A stretch of 64,000 nt of DNA, taken from positions 384,462 to 448,461 of the forward strand of contig LSYV01000041.1 of NCBI GenBank assembly GCA_001584585.1, written 5' to 3'. The notes under the pieces are model-generated. The model was given only the letters and a program-made list of their open reading frames with translations, searched no databases and was not told the origin of the DNA. This DNA comes from Gonium pectorale. Taxonomy: Eukaryota; Chlorophyta; Chlorophyceae; Chlamydomonadales; Volvocaceae. The position numbers were made by a program, and so were the translations under genes. Every line of letters begins with the position of its first letter. Positions within the stretch are counted from its first letter, which is position 1. Positions 1 to 11,650 of the stretch are shown in pieces.

Positions 1-48
1 TGGCGGGCGGGTACAGAGCAAGACATCTGACGTTCGTCCGCCCCCCAA
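1..48 (+). repeat. Partial copy of dispersed repeat, cut by window edge
   Basis: These bases match, almost base for base, one end of the repeat copies at 10353-10500 (same orientation) and 53956-54098 (opposite orientation). The shared words are GGCGGGCGGGTACAGAGCAA and TGACGTTCGTC. The rest of the copy lies left of the window. No coding capacity is expected. Confidence 0.6.
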
Positions 49-1137
49 GGCACGTTGGTAGCACATCTGGTGGACAATGTGTGGCAAAACAAGCATGAAC
101 ATACCAGCCGCCAGCGCGGGTCATGCGAGTAATCCCTGTTACGGGGTGCACCCGCAGCCGTACGAAATAAGGTACACTCCGTACCTTGCCGTGCTGCTGC
201 AGCGCCAGCTCCAGAATATTTATGTCATAAGCGCCTAGTATCGGCGTTCTGTGGAGGACAAGGGACGTGGTGGATAGTCCTGTTTAGAGCGGCGGCAGCT
301 TCGGAAAGGATGCTGCTGTTGTGCAGCTCCTGCCCGTAACGCCGGTGCGAGCGCAGGTGGGATTCCGACAGAATCAAACGCTGCAATGAGGGAGCCACAA
401 CTTCACGGGCATTCACACCCGAAAGTGGGACGTTACCACTTATCAGTAGGACGGGCATGTTGGTACAAGACGAGGCGGGCGAGGGAGGCAAACGATTAGA
501 CATATCCCCCCTCATCGGGTAAGGGATATCACCTGTGGATACTCAGGCCCAGTGCGGACGGGGGCGTCAGCCCATCGGCGACTCGGTCCAGGTCAATCGA
601 CGTGTACGCCTCGCGCTGAAAGATGTTATTAAGCGTGTGCTTGAGGCACATCTGCAACCGTTGCCGTTCCTGCAGCCGTTCCCGCCATCATTCAGGGTGG
701 TTGGGCACGCCAATGGGTTTTGCAGACCTCCCCGACCGACGCCCGCTCTTTGGCCCGCTCACATGATAGAAGGGCGGCTTCATATGGTGTTGCAGTTGTG
801 CGTTCATTGTATAATTTCTATCCCAGCAAGGGTCGTCCACGGCTGCAACGGGAGCATGCCAACGGCCAGCGGGACCTACTCCACGGTAAGCCCCAGGCTA
901 ACGAACTGTCATGTATATGGTCGCCGCGAGACTAAAGAGCGCAAGGGTTTCGTACGTCGACGGTTGGGCGGTTGGATTGGTCCTCGGAATTTGCCTGAAG
1001 CGGTCATCGCAGGTCGTCTTGATAGAGTGCACTTGGGGCATTGCCTCCGTTGTCAGTAGTGGAGGCCCCCTTGGATGTTCTTTCGTTGCTTTGTTAATAG
1101 GAGCGACAGTAAAGACGCGAAGACGAAGTCGCAGACG
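49..1137. other. No recognisable gene
   Basis: Short open frames exist on both strands, including a 96-codon minus-strand frame at 225-515, but none shows a domain I recognise or splice sites that would extend it. The segment just upstream of 1138 should contain the AMMECR1 promoter and 5' UTR. I see no clear TATA element. Confidence 0.4.
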
Positions 1138-3201
1138 ATGGTTTTACCCACCACACAGGATGGTCAGCAGGACCCAAACATAGCAACCAAGGACCACTGT
1201 ATCTTCGCTTTCGCTGTGCTGCACGCGCACCTGACGGGCAACCCCAGCCCCGTCCCCAACTTCCCCGACAGCCGCTGCGCCTTGTTCGTCACCTGGAACA
1301 CGCATTCCGGCGGGCACTGGAAGCTCCGCGGCTGCATCGGAACGCTGGAGCCCAAGCAGTTGCACCGCGCGCTCCATGACTACGCGTTGAACAGTAGCCT
1401 GCGGGACCACCGCTTCTCCCCAATACGGCTCAAGGAGCTCCCGTCGCTGCAGTGCAAGGTGGGTAAGGGGTGCAAGCTGGGCGTGTGTGGTGCAGTATGA
1501 ACGGGGAGGTGCGCAACGCCATGCCCGGGCGGGCCAGGAGCGTGTTGGGCCATCGCTTGGGTAGCTCAGGAGCCGGAGTCCGGGGTCGTAAAGGGACGTC
1601 ACAGGGTTTGCGTGGAGGGCTATTCCCACATAAAGGCCCCAGTCTGTCCTGGCAGCGACAAACGACCCAGATGACCTGTCCGGGACTGTTCCGCAAGGGG
1701 CGTCCACAGTACACGAGCACCTCAACAGCGCCGCCTTTCTTAGCAACTGCACTTGATACGGCGAATGGCACGTTCGGGCACGCGCTGCTGAGCCTGTTTG
1801 GTCGGTGGGCCACCGAGAGTGGCGTGAGAGGCCCTGTAGTGCGTGAGGGAGGCTCGCAGCCTCCTGAAAGACAAAGGCAGCAGCGTACCCACGTCACCGC
1901 GCGCATGGCGCGTTGTGCATCGCATCGCGCTGAGCTCCTCCAAGCGGCCTTGCACTACCTTCGAGCCGCATCAGCAGCCGCGCGTCGCCACTATCGGCAT
2001 ATGTGCACCCGAGCCCGCCCACTCAACCACCATCCGGTCCCCCGGCAACCTCCTTGACCCCCACCTCCCCTACGGCTCTCGCCCCCCACCCCAGCCGCCT
2101 ACATGCCCCCTTCCCCCTCACGTCGTTGCCTCGCTCCCCCTCCCCTTCCCCCTCTCCCGCCCTTGCCGCTGCCCCTGCTCTCCCTCCGCCAGGTCTCCCT
2201 CCTGGCCCGCTTCGAGAAGGCCGCGGGCTGGCAGGACTGGACGGTGGGCCGCCACGGCATCATCATCCACTTCACCGACCCAGACCCCGACGCCGGCGGC
2301 GTGCGGCGCACCGCCACCTTCCTGCCGGATGTGGCACCCGAGCAGGTGAGCGCCCCCCCCCCCCTGCGCCGTGACGGCACCGCTCCCCGGCTGGCCAATC
2401 GCATTAATAGCACACATAGCCAGCGCTGACCCCAGCGCTCGTGCCGCAACCAGCTTAGAGGGCCCCCTGTGCGACTTCCTGGCGAGCGGCTCCCTCCTGC
2501 GCCTGACACCTGCCTGTAACTCCCGCCTTGCCAACAGCCCGAGTGCTGCCGTAACTCGGCGGCGGCACTCAGCCCCCCTGTCGTCCAACTCCCGCCCCGT
2601 GCCCGCCGCCCTAGGCAGCCTCGGTTAACCTCCCGTTGTATAACCAGTCGCACCCTCCCGCGCCCGCCCTCCCCTGCGGGGCTAGGACTGTGGGTTCCTC
2701 GGCCCAGAATGCGATGGGGCACCGAGCCGGGGCGACGCTGGGAGCTGTCCGCCACTCACATCCGTTCGATGGGGCGGTGCAACGTGCCTCCGGCCTCTCT
2801 ACAGAGAACGCCCTCCAAACCCTCCGACCCCTGCAGGGCTGGGACCGACTGGCCCACGTCGCGCCCTGGCGTGCCCCCCTCCGCCCTAGACAGCCTCCCT
2901 GAACCTCCCCCACCACTCGTACTTCCACCCGCCGGCAAACCCTCCTCGGCCCCCTGCTCAGGGCTGGGACCGGCAGCAGGCGGTTGACGCCCTCATCCGC
3001 AAGGCCGGCTACGCGGGGCCTATCGGGCCGGCGCTGCGGGAGTCCCTCTCGCTGGAGCGGTACCAGTCCACCATCGCGGCCATAACGTACGAGGAGTTCG
3101 CGGCGGCGCTCAAGGCGGCGGAGGTGGACGTGGGGGAGGGCGAAAGCGAGAGCGTCGGGAGTGGGGTGGGGCGGCGGGTGCGGCTGCACGCCGTGGCGTG
3201 A
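1138..3201 (+). CDS. AMMECR1: AMMECR1-family protein (3 exons, 237 aa)
   Basis: Exons are 1138-1458, 2193-2345 and 2962-3201, with GT-AG introns all in phase 0. Exon 1 has the family signature LRGCIGT inside a segment reading LFVTWN...LRGCIGTLEP. Exon 2 reads GRHGIIIHFTDP...RRTATFLPDVAPEQ, and exon 3 begins GWDRQQAVDALIRKAGY, the order found in eukaryotic AMMECR1 proteins. The family is conserved from archaea to humans; its biochemical role is not settled. The start at 1138 is chosen because it lies just before the conserved region; an in-frame ATG at 1075 would add 21 residues of low-complexity sequence. The animal protein has a longer N-terminus that is absent here. The reading frame is intact. 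Confidence 0.9.
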
Positions 3202-4319
3202 GGCCCCATTCGCGCAGACGGAGGGGCCTGTCTGGGGCCGGCGGTGACGGCCCGTCCTGCGTACCCATTGACAACCACATGGTCGCTCATCAGACTTACG
3301 AGTGCGGCGCGAGTCGCTGCGGTTTGGGCGGCGCGGGTCCACCGTCCCGCGGCAATTGTGTACGAGGAGGTATTGTGGGTGCTGCTGGCGGCGCCGGCGA
3401 TGGGCATTGGGGCGGGGGCGAGAGGGGGGCGCTTGGCGGCGCGCTCGGCGGGGCTGGGGCGGCCGGGGCGGCTGCACATCAAGGCATGATGTGGAGTTGC
3501 TGGGTTTACAAGGGATAGAGGCAGTAGGGCTGTGTGTGTGGCTGTGCATGGTGCATCCTCCGAGATGCCGGGCCGACGGTGGCCCTGGGCGCTACCAACC
3601 CAAGGCGTGTGGAGTCGCTGTGGGCCCAATCTTCAGGTGAGAGAAGATAGCAGATGTCGGTAGGGTTTAACCTGGCGCCTTGCCGCGGTTATGTCACGGA
3701 AGATAGGTGCGGCAGTGAGCACAGGCAGGATGCCCCGGGTCTCTCGGGGAGGCTCCCCAGGGATAGGCATGTAGCTCGAGGCGACGTGTAGCTTGAGGCA
3801 CGTGGATGGCTTGGGGCGGCGAGGCGGTACAAACATGTGTACTGTTTGTCTTGCGCTGTCAGTTTGCAACCTGCGTTCCCTGTGGCGCGATGGGTGCGCG
3901 TTGCGTCGCTGACGCCTTCGACGGTTTTGCGCAGGGTGCCTTCCCGTGTGTTTCATTCATCCCTCAGCGTATGATACCCATGATTACGGGTGTGCCTTGC
4001 AGCACAGCTGCTATATATGATGTTGGGCCCTCGGCAAAAGACCGACTGGCTCCTCCCTAAAGTGCCCCCTCCAGCTGTGTGGGGGCCGTGGTCGTGGCCT
4101 GGGGTCTCCCGGTGGAGAGCCCGGGCTGGGGTTTTGCCGTGGTGTTTGCCCCGTGGGTCAGCCATTCCTTTGTCCTCACTGTCCCATGTATATCACTACC
4201 GATTGAGGTCTTCGCTTCATGTATTTTAGCAATCGGTGCAGGAAACAATCCGTGCGTCACGGGACTTGCAACTAAGTCTGAAGTCTGTGACAACACGGGT
4301 GCAATGTTTCAATCAGTCT
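3202..4319 (+). other. Probable AMMECR1 3' UTR and intergenic DNA
   Basis: There is no coding signal here. The first TGTAA after the AMMECR1 stop is at 4320, so much of this stretch may be 3' UTR, which is often long in volvocine algae. The upstream region of LSM5 lies at the right end. Confidence 0.35.
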
Positions 4320-4324
4320 TGTAA
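4320..4324 (+). terminator. Candidate poly(A) signal TGTAA for AMMECR1
   Basis: This is the first TGTAA pentamer after the AMMECR1 stop codon. TGTAA is the typical poly(A) signal of chlamydomonad algae. It lies 94 bases before the LSM5 start, so the two genes would be tightly packed. Confidence 0.35.
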
Positions 4325-4417
4325 CATATACGCCTACTGTGCCGAACGTAAAGCAGTAGACCACCTTGTTTCCCGCCACACAGCGCTGCTAGTAACGCCC
4401 CCGCTCAGTTCACCACC

Positions 4418-4705
4418 ATGATCGCGCCTAAGAAAGGCAACTACCAAGGAAATCCTAGCCACCTGCTGCCGTCGGAGCTCATCGACCGGTGCATTGGCTC
4501 CCGTATGTGGGTGATCATGAAGGGCGACAAGGAGCTCGTTGGTACACTTAGAGGATTCGACGTCTACGTCAACATGGTGCTGGAGGACGTGACGGAGATC
4601 GAGGACACGCCGGAGGGTAAGAAGCTCACGAAGCTGGACCAGATTCTGCTCAACGGGAACAACATCGCGGTACTGGTGCCTGGCGGGAAGCCGGACTTCC
4701 TCTGA
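4418..4705 (+). CDS. LSM5: U6 snRNA-associated Sm-like protein LSm5 (95 aa, single exon)
   Basis: The uninterrupted frame matches LSm5 along its whole length. The Sm1 motif reads [23 protein letters not shown] followed by VNMVLEDV (roughly residues 27-60), and the Sm2 motif reads [15 protein letters not shown] (about 77-91). The length equals that of plant and animal LSm5. LSm5 is part of the nuclear LSm2-8 ring that binds the U6 snRNA 3' end in splicing and of the cytoplasmic LSm1-7 ring in mRNA decay. The start has good context (CCACCATGA) and is the only ATG before the Sm domain. Absence of introns is unusual in this window but natural for so short a gene. Confidence 0.95.
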   Translation: MIAPKKGNYQGNPSHLLPSELIDRCIGSRMWVIMKGDKELVGTLRGFDVYVNMVLEDVTEIEDTPEGKKLTKLDQILLNGNNIAVLVPGGKPDFL

Positions 4706-5984
4706 GCCGCCAAACCGCCTGTGGGGGGCATCGACACCCGCTGGCGCGCGTCCGACGGCAGGCGCCGGGCCAATCCTGTCCGGCGCTGTGTGATGATGAG
4801 GGGGCCGGGGGGGGATGCGCTGTCCGCACGTAGGCCTGGGGCTGCACGGGACGGGTGCTGGGCATGCAGGGGCTGGTTGCCGGTCCGCTGGCTGCAATCG
4901 TGGCCGACAACCGGGGGCTGTCTGAGCTAGGGGAGCAGGCTGCAAAACTCGGATCGACTCTCTCAAAGCATTTGAAGGCAGACTTGTTTGGTTTTGAGAC
5001 CGGCGCGTGCGCAGCCCTCGCCTGGGCTGAGGCCCGAGGACGCATCGTGGCCCCAATGGGAGGTGTCGGAGCTGCGCCCTTGCATAGGCAGACGAGCTGG
5101 CAAGGGGTCTTGGTGCTATTGCGGAAGTGACCAGGCCCGCGGGGCCAGACCGACAAGGCAAGCGGTTGCGCCGCCCGCGCCGGCTTTGTTTGCACGGAAA
5201 GCGGCTTGGCTCCGGACGGGTGCTCGCCGTGAAAGGGCAGTCGCATCACAACCGCATGCACCTTTAATGATGTGAGGCGCGCATGCTGGGCAGCACGTAC
5301 GGCAGGAGGCGTTTGCGTCGGCCTTACGACGCCAAGGGCGATCCCAACTGAGGGCTGGGAGCTGCGCCCCAAGCCATGCAGGTAGCTTCGCCGCCGAAGT
5401 TCCGCCCTCGTGCCGGGTACCCGATAGTCCACGGGACGCGCGGGTTTTGCTCGGCGCGCTTGCCACGTGCTGGCGGTGTAGGACCGGCGGCGGGCATCCC
5501 TCTGGCCTGTGTATGACCGTACCACCTGGGTAGAGGCTTCAACCGACGGGCGTGACTGCTGTGCGCGTGCTAATGCCGGTGCCGGTGTGGCCGGTGCCTG
5601 GCTGGCCTGCTGGGTGCGTTTCGGCGCTTGGTTGTGGCGGCGTTGCCCCCGTCCCCATGGCCGCCTGCTGGCTGGGCAGCCGACTGGGTCGGCGGTGGCT
5701 TGCGTGTACGGCGTGCCTGCTCTTGGGCAGCGGACGGCGGCGGCGGCGCCGACAGGTCCATCCAGGAGGGAGGTGCGTGCGGGCGGCGGCTGCGCTGTTC
5801 TGCCGGGGCTCTGTTGGGCGGCGGGCCGCCGTGGCACGGACTCGATCCGCCCGGTAACTTGGCTGGAGCTTCGAAACGGGCTGTTTGCTGGTGGTTGTCT
5901 GGAGTGGCTCTGATTGGCAGACACGCTCTCTCTCCTATGCTGAGCCAGGGCCGCCCGCAGCAGCAGTAATGCGTCAAGAGCTGT
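4706..5984 (+). other. Probable LSM5 3' UTR; no gene seen
   Basis: GC-rich DNA with overlapping open frames on both strands, the longest a 424-codon minus-strand frame at 4650-5924. Their products are Ala/Arg/Pro-rich without motifs, as expected of antisense frames in GC-rich DNA. The first TGTAA after LSM5 is at 5985. Confidence 0.35.
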
Positions 5985-5989
5985 TGTAA
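5985..5989 (+). terminator. Candidate poly(A) signal TGTAA for LSM5
   Basis: First TGTAA after the LSM5 stop, about 1.28 kb downstream. It is assigned only by position and by the usual algal signal. Confidence 0.3.
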
Positions 5990-8900
5990 GGTGATTGGGT
6001 ATTGACGAAGGTCGGGTCCCTTCACCTAAAGACTGCAGAACAGGAGAAACAGGAGAAACTTACGAACAAGGAGAGCTCAAGGGACGCAGGGATGGAGCAA
6101 GACATGCCCCTGCTGCCGTGACAAACGCTGAAAACGCGAACCCCTTCCCCTCCCACCGAACATGCTCGGCATCTGAGCACGCTCGGTACCGCGTCCGTGC
6201 TTGTATATGGGACTCTGAGCGTGGCTCAGAACCGTCTATCCGGTCAACTCGCTGAGGATTGGCCCACACGAGGAACTCGGTCTGCTGGAATTAGCTAAAA
6301 CCACCATATGAATTCTCCCAGACATGTACTTCCGACCACAGTAGTGCCATATGAAATGTTTTTATATTGTGCAAAGCCCTCTCTAACTCTGGTTGATTGT
6401 GGCGCTTGTTTCCACCGAGGCTTTGTATGATACAGAACTAACGTGAACAGTCCAGGAATGATCAGTCCAGTCTTCCCTGGAACAGTCCGTGTAACACAGA
6501 GCCACAAAAGAGGTCTGTGGTAATGTATGTGAGACCTTACGTAGTATTGGATTTCACCTGCACAATCGAAGTGAGGCCGACTCAGGCGCGGCATAGGTAG
6601 CCGCATCCAGGGGCGGCACTGAGCGCAACGTGCATGGGCTTGGTGGTGGGCTTGGCCAAGGGTGTTCTGGGTAGCTGGTCTTCGATTACTTAGCAGCTGA
6701 TGGTGTGTGTGGGTTCAACGCCCGTCGTCGGGCGGCGGCAGTCACGCCGGCGTTCTGTAACCCGGGTGAGGGGCTGAGGGCTGCTGGCGGCTGCGGCTGG
6801 GGCATACGTCCGCACGCAGGCCCAGCCCACGAAGCCACGGGTCGATCGTTTGTGGAAGCCAGCACCGACCCAGCCGTTGGTGCACAGACTGCATTCGGCC
6901 AACCCTCACCTGGGCGGGCGCGGCAGCCACGCACGGGTGAATACCCCAAGTCCCCAACGCGGCTCTCTGGCGTGCAGTGCGCCAGCGGCGGCGGCGGCGG
7001 CGTACTTTCCCTAGGCAGAGATAGACCGGACGTGTTTGGGGTCGCTGAGCAGTGGCTCATGGGCGGCCGCTGTGTGACGGGAAGGGGCCTGGCATGCGGC
7101 TAGGCATGCCTCTGTCATCACTGCCATCCCCTCGCCCGGCCCGGTGGGAAGTGCGGGCCGTACTGTCCTCGGCTGCCATCCCCCACCACCATGCATCACG
7201 CACTACACTTCACCTGGGTGTGGCTGTCAACGCAGCGCGTCTTGCAGCCGCTGACCTCCCACGGCTCCCAGCCACCGGGCCGAAATAAAGGAAGCAACGC
7301 CGCGGCCCCGTCGCCGCAGCATGAGGAGGAAGGGGCGCCGCAACCGGTGATGGCATCGGCGGGCGATCAGCTAAAAAAAAGATGGAAAGCGAGCGGAAGC
7401 CGAAGTCCAAGTGGCGGTGATTCCGGGCTCAACACGTTCGCCGCCCGCCCTCACCCACGTGGCTGCCGGAGCCCGCCGTACCGCCGGACATCGTGGCGGA
7501 GATGCAGCTGGAGTCGTACGTATGCGGGACAGGACGACACATTAGCCGCACCCAACGATGCGACACAGAATTGGGCACTACTCAGCAAGGAGGAAGGACG
7601 TCCCGTGCGTGCGACCCGACCAGCAGCGGGAGCCCGCATCCCGGCATGAGGCCGCTGCGACGCGCCAATATTTTCACGACCGAGGGACCTACCGCCGTAA
7701 AGTTCCTCGGCACGAAGACTGCGCCGCCGCTGCGCCGCCCAGTGGCCGCATGCCTGGGGCCAGTACCCTCGCCTCTGGTCCCGCGGCCAGCGCGTCCGCG
7801 TCTGGTTCCACTGCGTATGCACTAAATGCACAGGTCACCGCAAATTAGGTACGGTTGAGCTTTAGACGTGTGGCGTTTGCGGTGCAGGTTTTCGAGGCAA
7901 CCGGGCATGCGCCTTGCAGTACTGTTTGGGACGGTGAACATGTGTTGCATTACTTGCGCCATGGGGATGGGGCACATTTAGGGTTTAGGACATGGAGATA
8001 TACGTCGGACCGCGGTTCGGCTTTGCATAGCTTCGAGCCTAGGGCCCAGCGGGCCAAGCGGGAGGGCTGCGAGGCGGGATTGGATGAGGCCATGTGCGTG
8101 CTGGGCGCTTGGGCGTTGGGCCGCGCTAGGCTATTGTCTCAGCCCTCAGGCCAGAACGGATTTCTCGCCATTGTCAGGGCCCAAAGGTGGCCCGTGCCAG
8201 TTCTTGACACCACCATTGCCCGTGCCAGTTCTTGACACCATGGCGCTTGTGTGCTGTGTTCTTGCTCCGTCACAAACACTCAAGCCTGAAGGCAGTGAGA
8301 GAGCTCAAACGCCGTACGAAGGGTTGAGCTGCTGCCTAGTTGTTGAAGCGTGCGAAGCGTGCCCGTCAGGTGGCGGCGGGTATGCGCAGATTGCTCCGCA
8401 GCGCGATAGGATTCGGTACGCCATCCAGGGCCCGCCAACGCGCATTGCCTTCATAATTTGCTTGTGAACGTGCCTGGCGCTTTTATGTACATGTCAGGTG
8501 CCGCCTGAGCTTACACTCGAGGTGGGCGTGCGTTGTTATCGTTTGTACAGTAGAGTGCGTGACGGAGCCCGGGTAGATTCCATTTGCGAGTGCCGTGTGG
8601 TAAAGAGATTCTGCCGCGGGTACGCGGGTAGGTTATGCCCAAATGAGCACTCACCTCGCTCGGCACGACTCTGTCGCGGCGTTATCGATGAAGCAGTGGG
8701 ATAGAGCCTCAGGTGGGGTCGAGCCCCGACAGCAAGGTCTTGTCGCTGTGAAGCTTTTGAGTTTGAGGAGATTAATTTTTGAGTTATGCTTGGGTTTGTG
8801 ACCCATGGGTCGGCAAGAGCGGCATTGCCCAGGCTTCCCGGCAGCGGGGGTTCCGTCTCAGACAAACGAGCGAGCTTTCATTGCGGGGTGGCACGAGTAC

Positions 8901-10352
8901 ATACGCGCTAATGCCGGTGTACTACGTGAGGTTGTCGTACCAGGGCAAGAGGGCAAGGTGGTCACAGAGCCGATGACGGCGGCTTGGTTAGTTGGATCTG
9001 GACCTGCCGCTGCTGGCAGCGAAGTGTACGTCGTTACTGGCATGGTTGGGAGTATTGGGAGGCAGTGCCGCCAGCTACTTTGCGGAGGCGCAGAATTCGC
9101 GGCTGAAGTATCTGCGTGGCCTGCATGAGGCTGGCAGGTTGATTCATGCTTTGGGCCGTCGGAGGGGGCGTCACTGCCCAGCAGGGATCTTTGTATTCGC
9201 CAGCAGCACGTACGTTGCAAGGCGGATGATTGATTAAGCAGTCTTTCCTTCTGCCCTGTCTGTCGATAGAGTACGTCTTGCGAACAAGTTCTTTGCGTAG
9301 CGTATCGATTGTGTTGATTGCGTATGGTTTCCGAGGCAAGGGTATATGTCGGCCGTGATCGGTTGAGCCGCCCTAGCTAACTAGCCCCGTTTACGGTTGG
9401 CTGGTAATAAGGAAGTCATGGATATATAGTAACGCCACCTTGCCAATCCCGTGATCTGGCATGACAGCTGTAGTGCTGGATTACCGGCACGTCGGTTTCA
9501 TCTGCAGAGCTGTCAGCTGCGTAATAACTTAAGCAGAACAGGATACGGCATTCTAATTCCCGCATGGTGTGCTGCCACGAGACATGGGCATGCAATGTCC
9601 GAGTGGATAACACGGGTCGCTCGATCATGAGACCTGCGGTCCACGCATTGGGCGCTATTGTATGTTGCGTGATATTTTGTATCTTATCTGCTATATGATT
9701 CTGCCTCCACCTGCCGGGATTGGGCAGTGTGTGTCGAGAAAACTGTCGCTGCTCCAGGCAGGGTGGTCTGAGAGCTCGACGCCTGGATGGGTATGGCCCC
9801 GCAAAGCGCATGCATGGATGGAACAGGCGTTCCTTGACTCGCTATGGCTCGTTGTGAAGAGAGCACTGCATGCACTGTTGTAAGGCATTAAGTCGTAGGA
9901 TACACTGTAAGACGAGTCCAGACCGCATGATTCCGTGGATGGCGAAGCTGACAACCCAATAGGGCTCAGCAGCGCCATCGCCATCACTTGTCAGGGCCCC
10001 GGCGGCATGCATGTGTCCGATAGCTTCAGCTGGTACCTTGTGGGGGACAGCCGTTGGAGCCAAATTTCGTAATGGAGCATCTTTCCGAGGAGTCGTCGTC
10101 ATCGCTGCAGTAAGGGTGTGGGACCCCACACATCCCGCTACCTTCTGTCCCACAACACAATAGTCAAGCAAGCAAGGAGCAGGACACCAGCCGATCGACC
10201 AACAGTCGGCCACGCCCTCCTCGATCGATCGCCATCTTCAGGTCTGCCACGAAGGCTTGATGTCACAGCAGCATGTCGGGGCGCTCAGTGAGCCCGTTCT
10301 AGAAGCGCAAGACCAATTAGCCCAGTTGTGTATGAATGGGGAAGGAAAAAAG
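5990..10352. other. 4.4 kb without a recognisable gene
   Basis: I found no conserved domain, no run of exons that join in phase, and no RNA gene on either strand. Open frames at 7191-7649 and 8805-9128 (+) and 9842-10213 (-) have no recognisable motifs. The segment may hold a lineage-specific gene or old transposon remains. The only repeat noticed is the short direct repeat at 8191-8240. Confidence 0.4.
8191..8240 (+). repeat. 28-bp direct repeat, about 1.8 copies
   Basis: The word CCCGTGCCAGTTCTTGACAC occurs at the start of each of two copies that sit head to tail, with one base differing at the end of the second. Confidence 0.8.
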
Positions 10353-10500
10353 AGAAATCTGCAGAGAAAGAGGGAGCCCCCCGCCTCTACGGTCATACAC
10401 ACCCGAAGGCGCGACGCTTCCGGTAGGGCGGGCGGGTACAATTCACGGCATGTGACGTTCGTCCCACCCACGATTCCACCCACCAAAGACCGGCTTACCA
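10353..10500 (+). repeat. Dispersed ~148-bp repeat, full copy
   Basis: This copy runs from GAAATCTGCAGAGAAAGAGG to AAAGACCGGCTTACCA and is closely similar, end to end, to the reverse complement of 53956-54098. Partial copies occur at 1-48 and 11599-11650, with weaker pieces at 52828-52865 and 55691-55730. No terminal inverted repeats or target-site duplication could be fixed. It may be a small non-autonomous element or the end of a larger one. Confidence 0.7.
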
Positions 10501-10589
10501 GCTTACCCGGTTTGTCGGACTTCACATGGTGTACTGCAAGGTTTCAAGGTTGAGCTGCGGTAGGTGGTGTTGTCGTCACGGCCACCGGT

Positions 10590-10749
10590 CCCACCCAGTA
10601 GGGGAGCGGGCGATCAACCCACCCAGTAGGGGAGCGGGCGATCAACCCACCCAGTAGGGGAGCGGGCGATCAACCCACCCATTAGGGGAGCGGGCGATCA
10701 ACCCACCCAGTAGGGGAGCGGGCGATCAACCCACCCAGTAGGGGAGCGG
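10590..10749 (+). repeat. 28-bp tandem array, about 5.7 copies
   Basis: The unit begins CCCACCCAGTAGGGGAGCGG and ends GCGATCAA. Copies are nearly identical (one G-to-T change in the fourth), which suggests recent expansion. There are no unique spacers, so it is a minisatellite and not a CRISPR array. The last copy is cut short and runs into unrelated sequence at 10750. Confidence 0.95.
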
Positions 10750-11417
10750 ATTACGGAAGCACGGTTGGCGCTTTCGGCCTTCTCAGAGCCGTCGGAGGTC
10801 CGTTATATCATCCGCACACGTGTATGTGCGCTTGTGACACGCAGACCGCTTGCGGCACATGTGCCCAGGACTTGGAGCTCACGCGTCGCAGCTGCAGATA
10901 GGGGAAACTAATGGGCGCGCGTCGTACGGCCATGTACGGTGCCGGCTTTGCCTTGTCGTCTGCCCACTGCCTTGCTTCTTGATGATGAAGGTGCGCAGCC
11001 GGCAGGTCACGGAGCTTGGCGTTGACTGACTAGGAATGCGCACGGCGGACGCCGACGTACGGGTCCGGGCTAAATAGGTGGCCTGGGTGACGGCGGCGGG
11101 GGGCTGGGACGATGAGATAGTCGATGACGCCGCCCTTGCTTGGACGGCGGCGGGCATCGCCGTAGCACATCGTCCCCTGGAGAGTATCAAGATGCGGAGG
11201 CATAACGTAGATGTTGACCCGCCCGCAGCCTACTTGAGTGTAGACAAATCCAAGCCTACTTTCGATCCGCCTTACTTGGTCCTAGCCCTCGCTTGAACAA
11301 CCCCGCAGAGGGAGGCTGGGAAGCTCGGCATTGGGCACGGCCTTGTGCGGGTGCTTGTGTCTCGCTCGGGAGAGAAGAGAGACTGAAGGCGCCCCAGCAG
11401 AGCACACACGCTCAGCT

Positions 11418-11422
11418 TTACA
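11418..11422 (-). terminator. Candidate poly(A) signal TGTAA for the 44-exon gene
   Basis: The forward strand reads TTACA, giving TGTAA on the minus strand about 740 bases beyond the stop codon at 12160. It is the first such pentamer after the stop. Confidence 0.4.
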
Positions 11423-11598
11423 AGACTCAGAACACAAGAGACTGTCGGGCCCAGTCCAGATAACCGTCGACGTAATCCACAAATACCGGCCCGGGGAATG
11501 ATGGGGTGGATGACACATAGCACACGACCGACCCATGGGACAGCCATTCCACATGAATCCAAACACGCAGCTGCAACTTGGGTTTGCCATATCAAAAA

Positions 11599-11650
11599 GA
11601 GAAGTCTGCAGAGAAAGAGGGAGCCCGCCTCCAAGGGCATACACACCCAT
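11599..11650 (+). repeat. Partial copy of the dispersed ~148-bp repeat
   Basis: The segment with CTGCAGAGAAAGAGGGAGCC and the following CATACACACCC matches the left third of the copy at 10353-10500. It then diverges into a TATATA-rich stretch. Confidence 0.6.

Noticed and set aside
4650..5924. 424-codon minus-strand open frame opposite LSM5 and its downstream region.
   Set aside because: Its product is Ala/Arg/Pro-rich without any motif and overlaps LSM5 antisense; typical of chance frames in GC-rich DNA.
10590..10749. CRISPR-like array of 28-bp repeats.
   Set aside because: The repeats are directly adjacent with no unique spacers, and the genome is nuclear eukaryotic.
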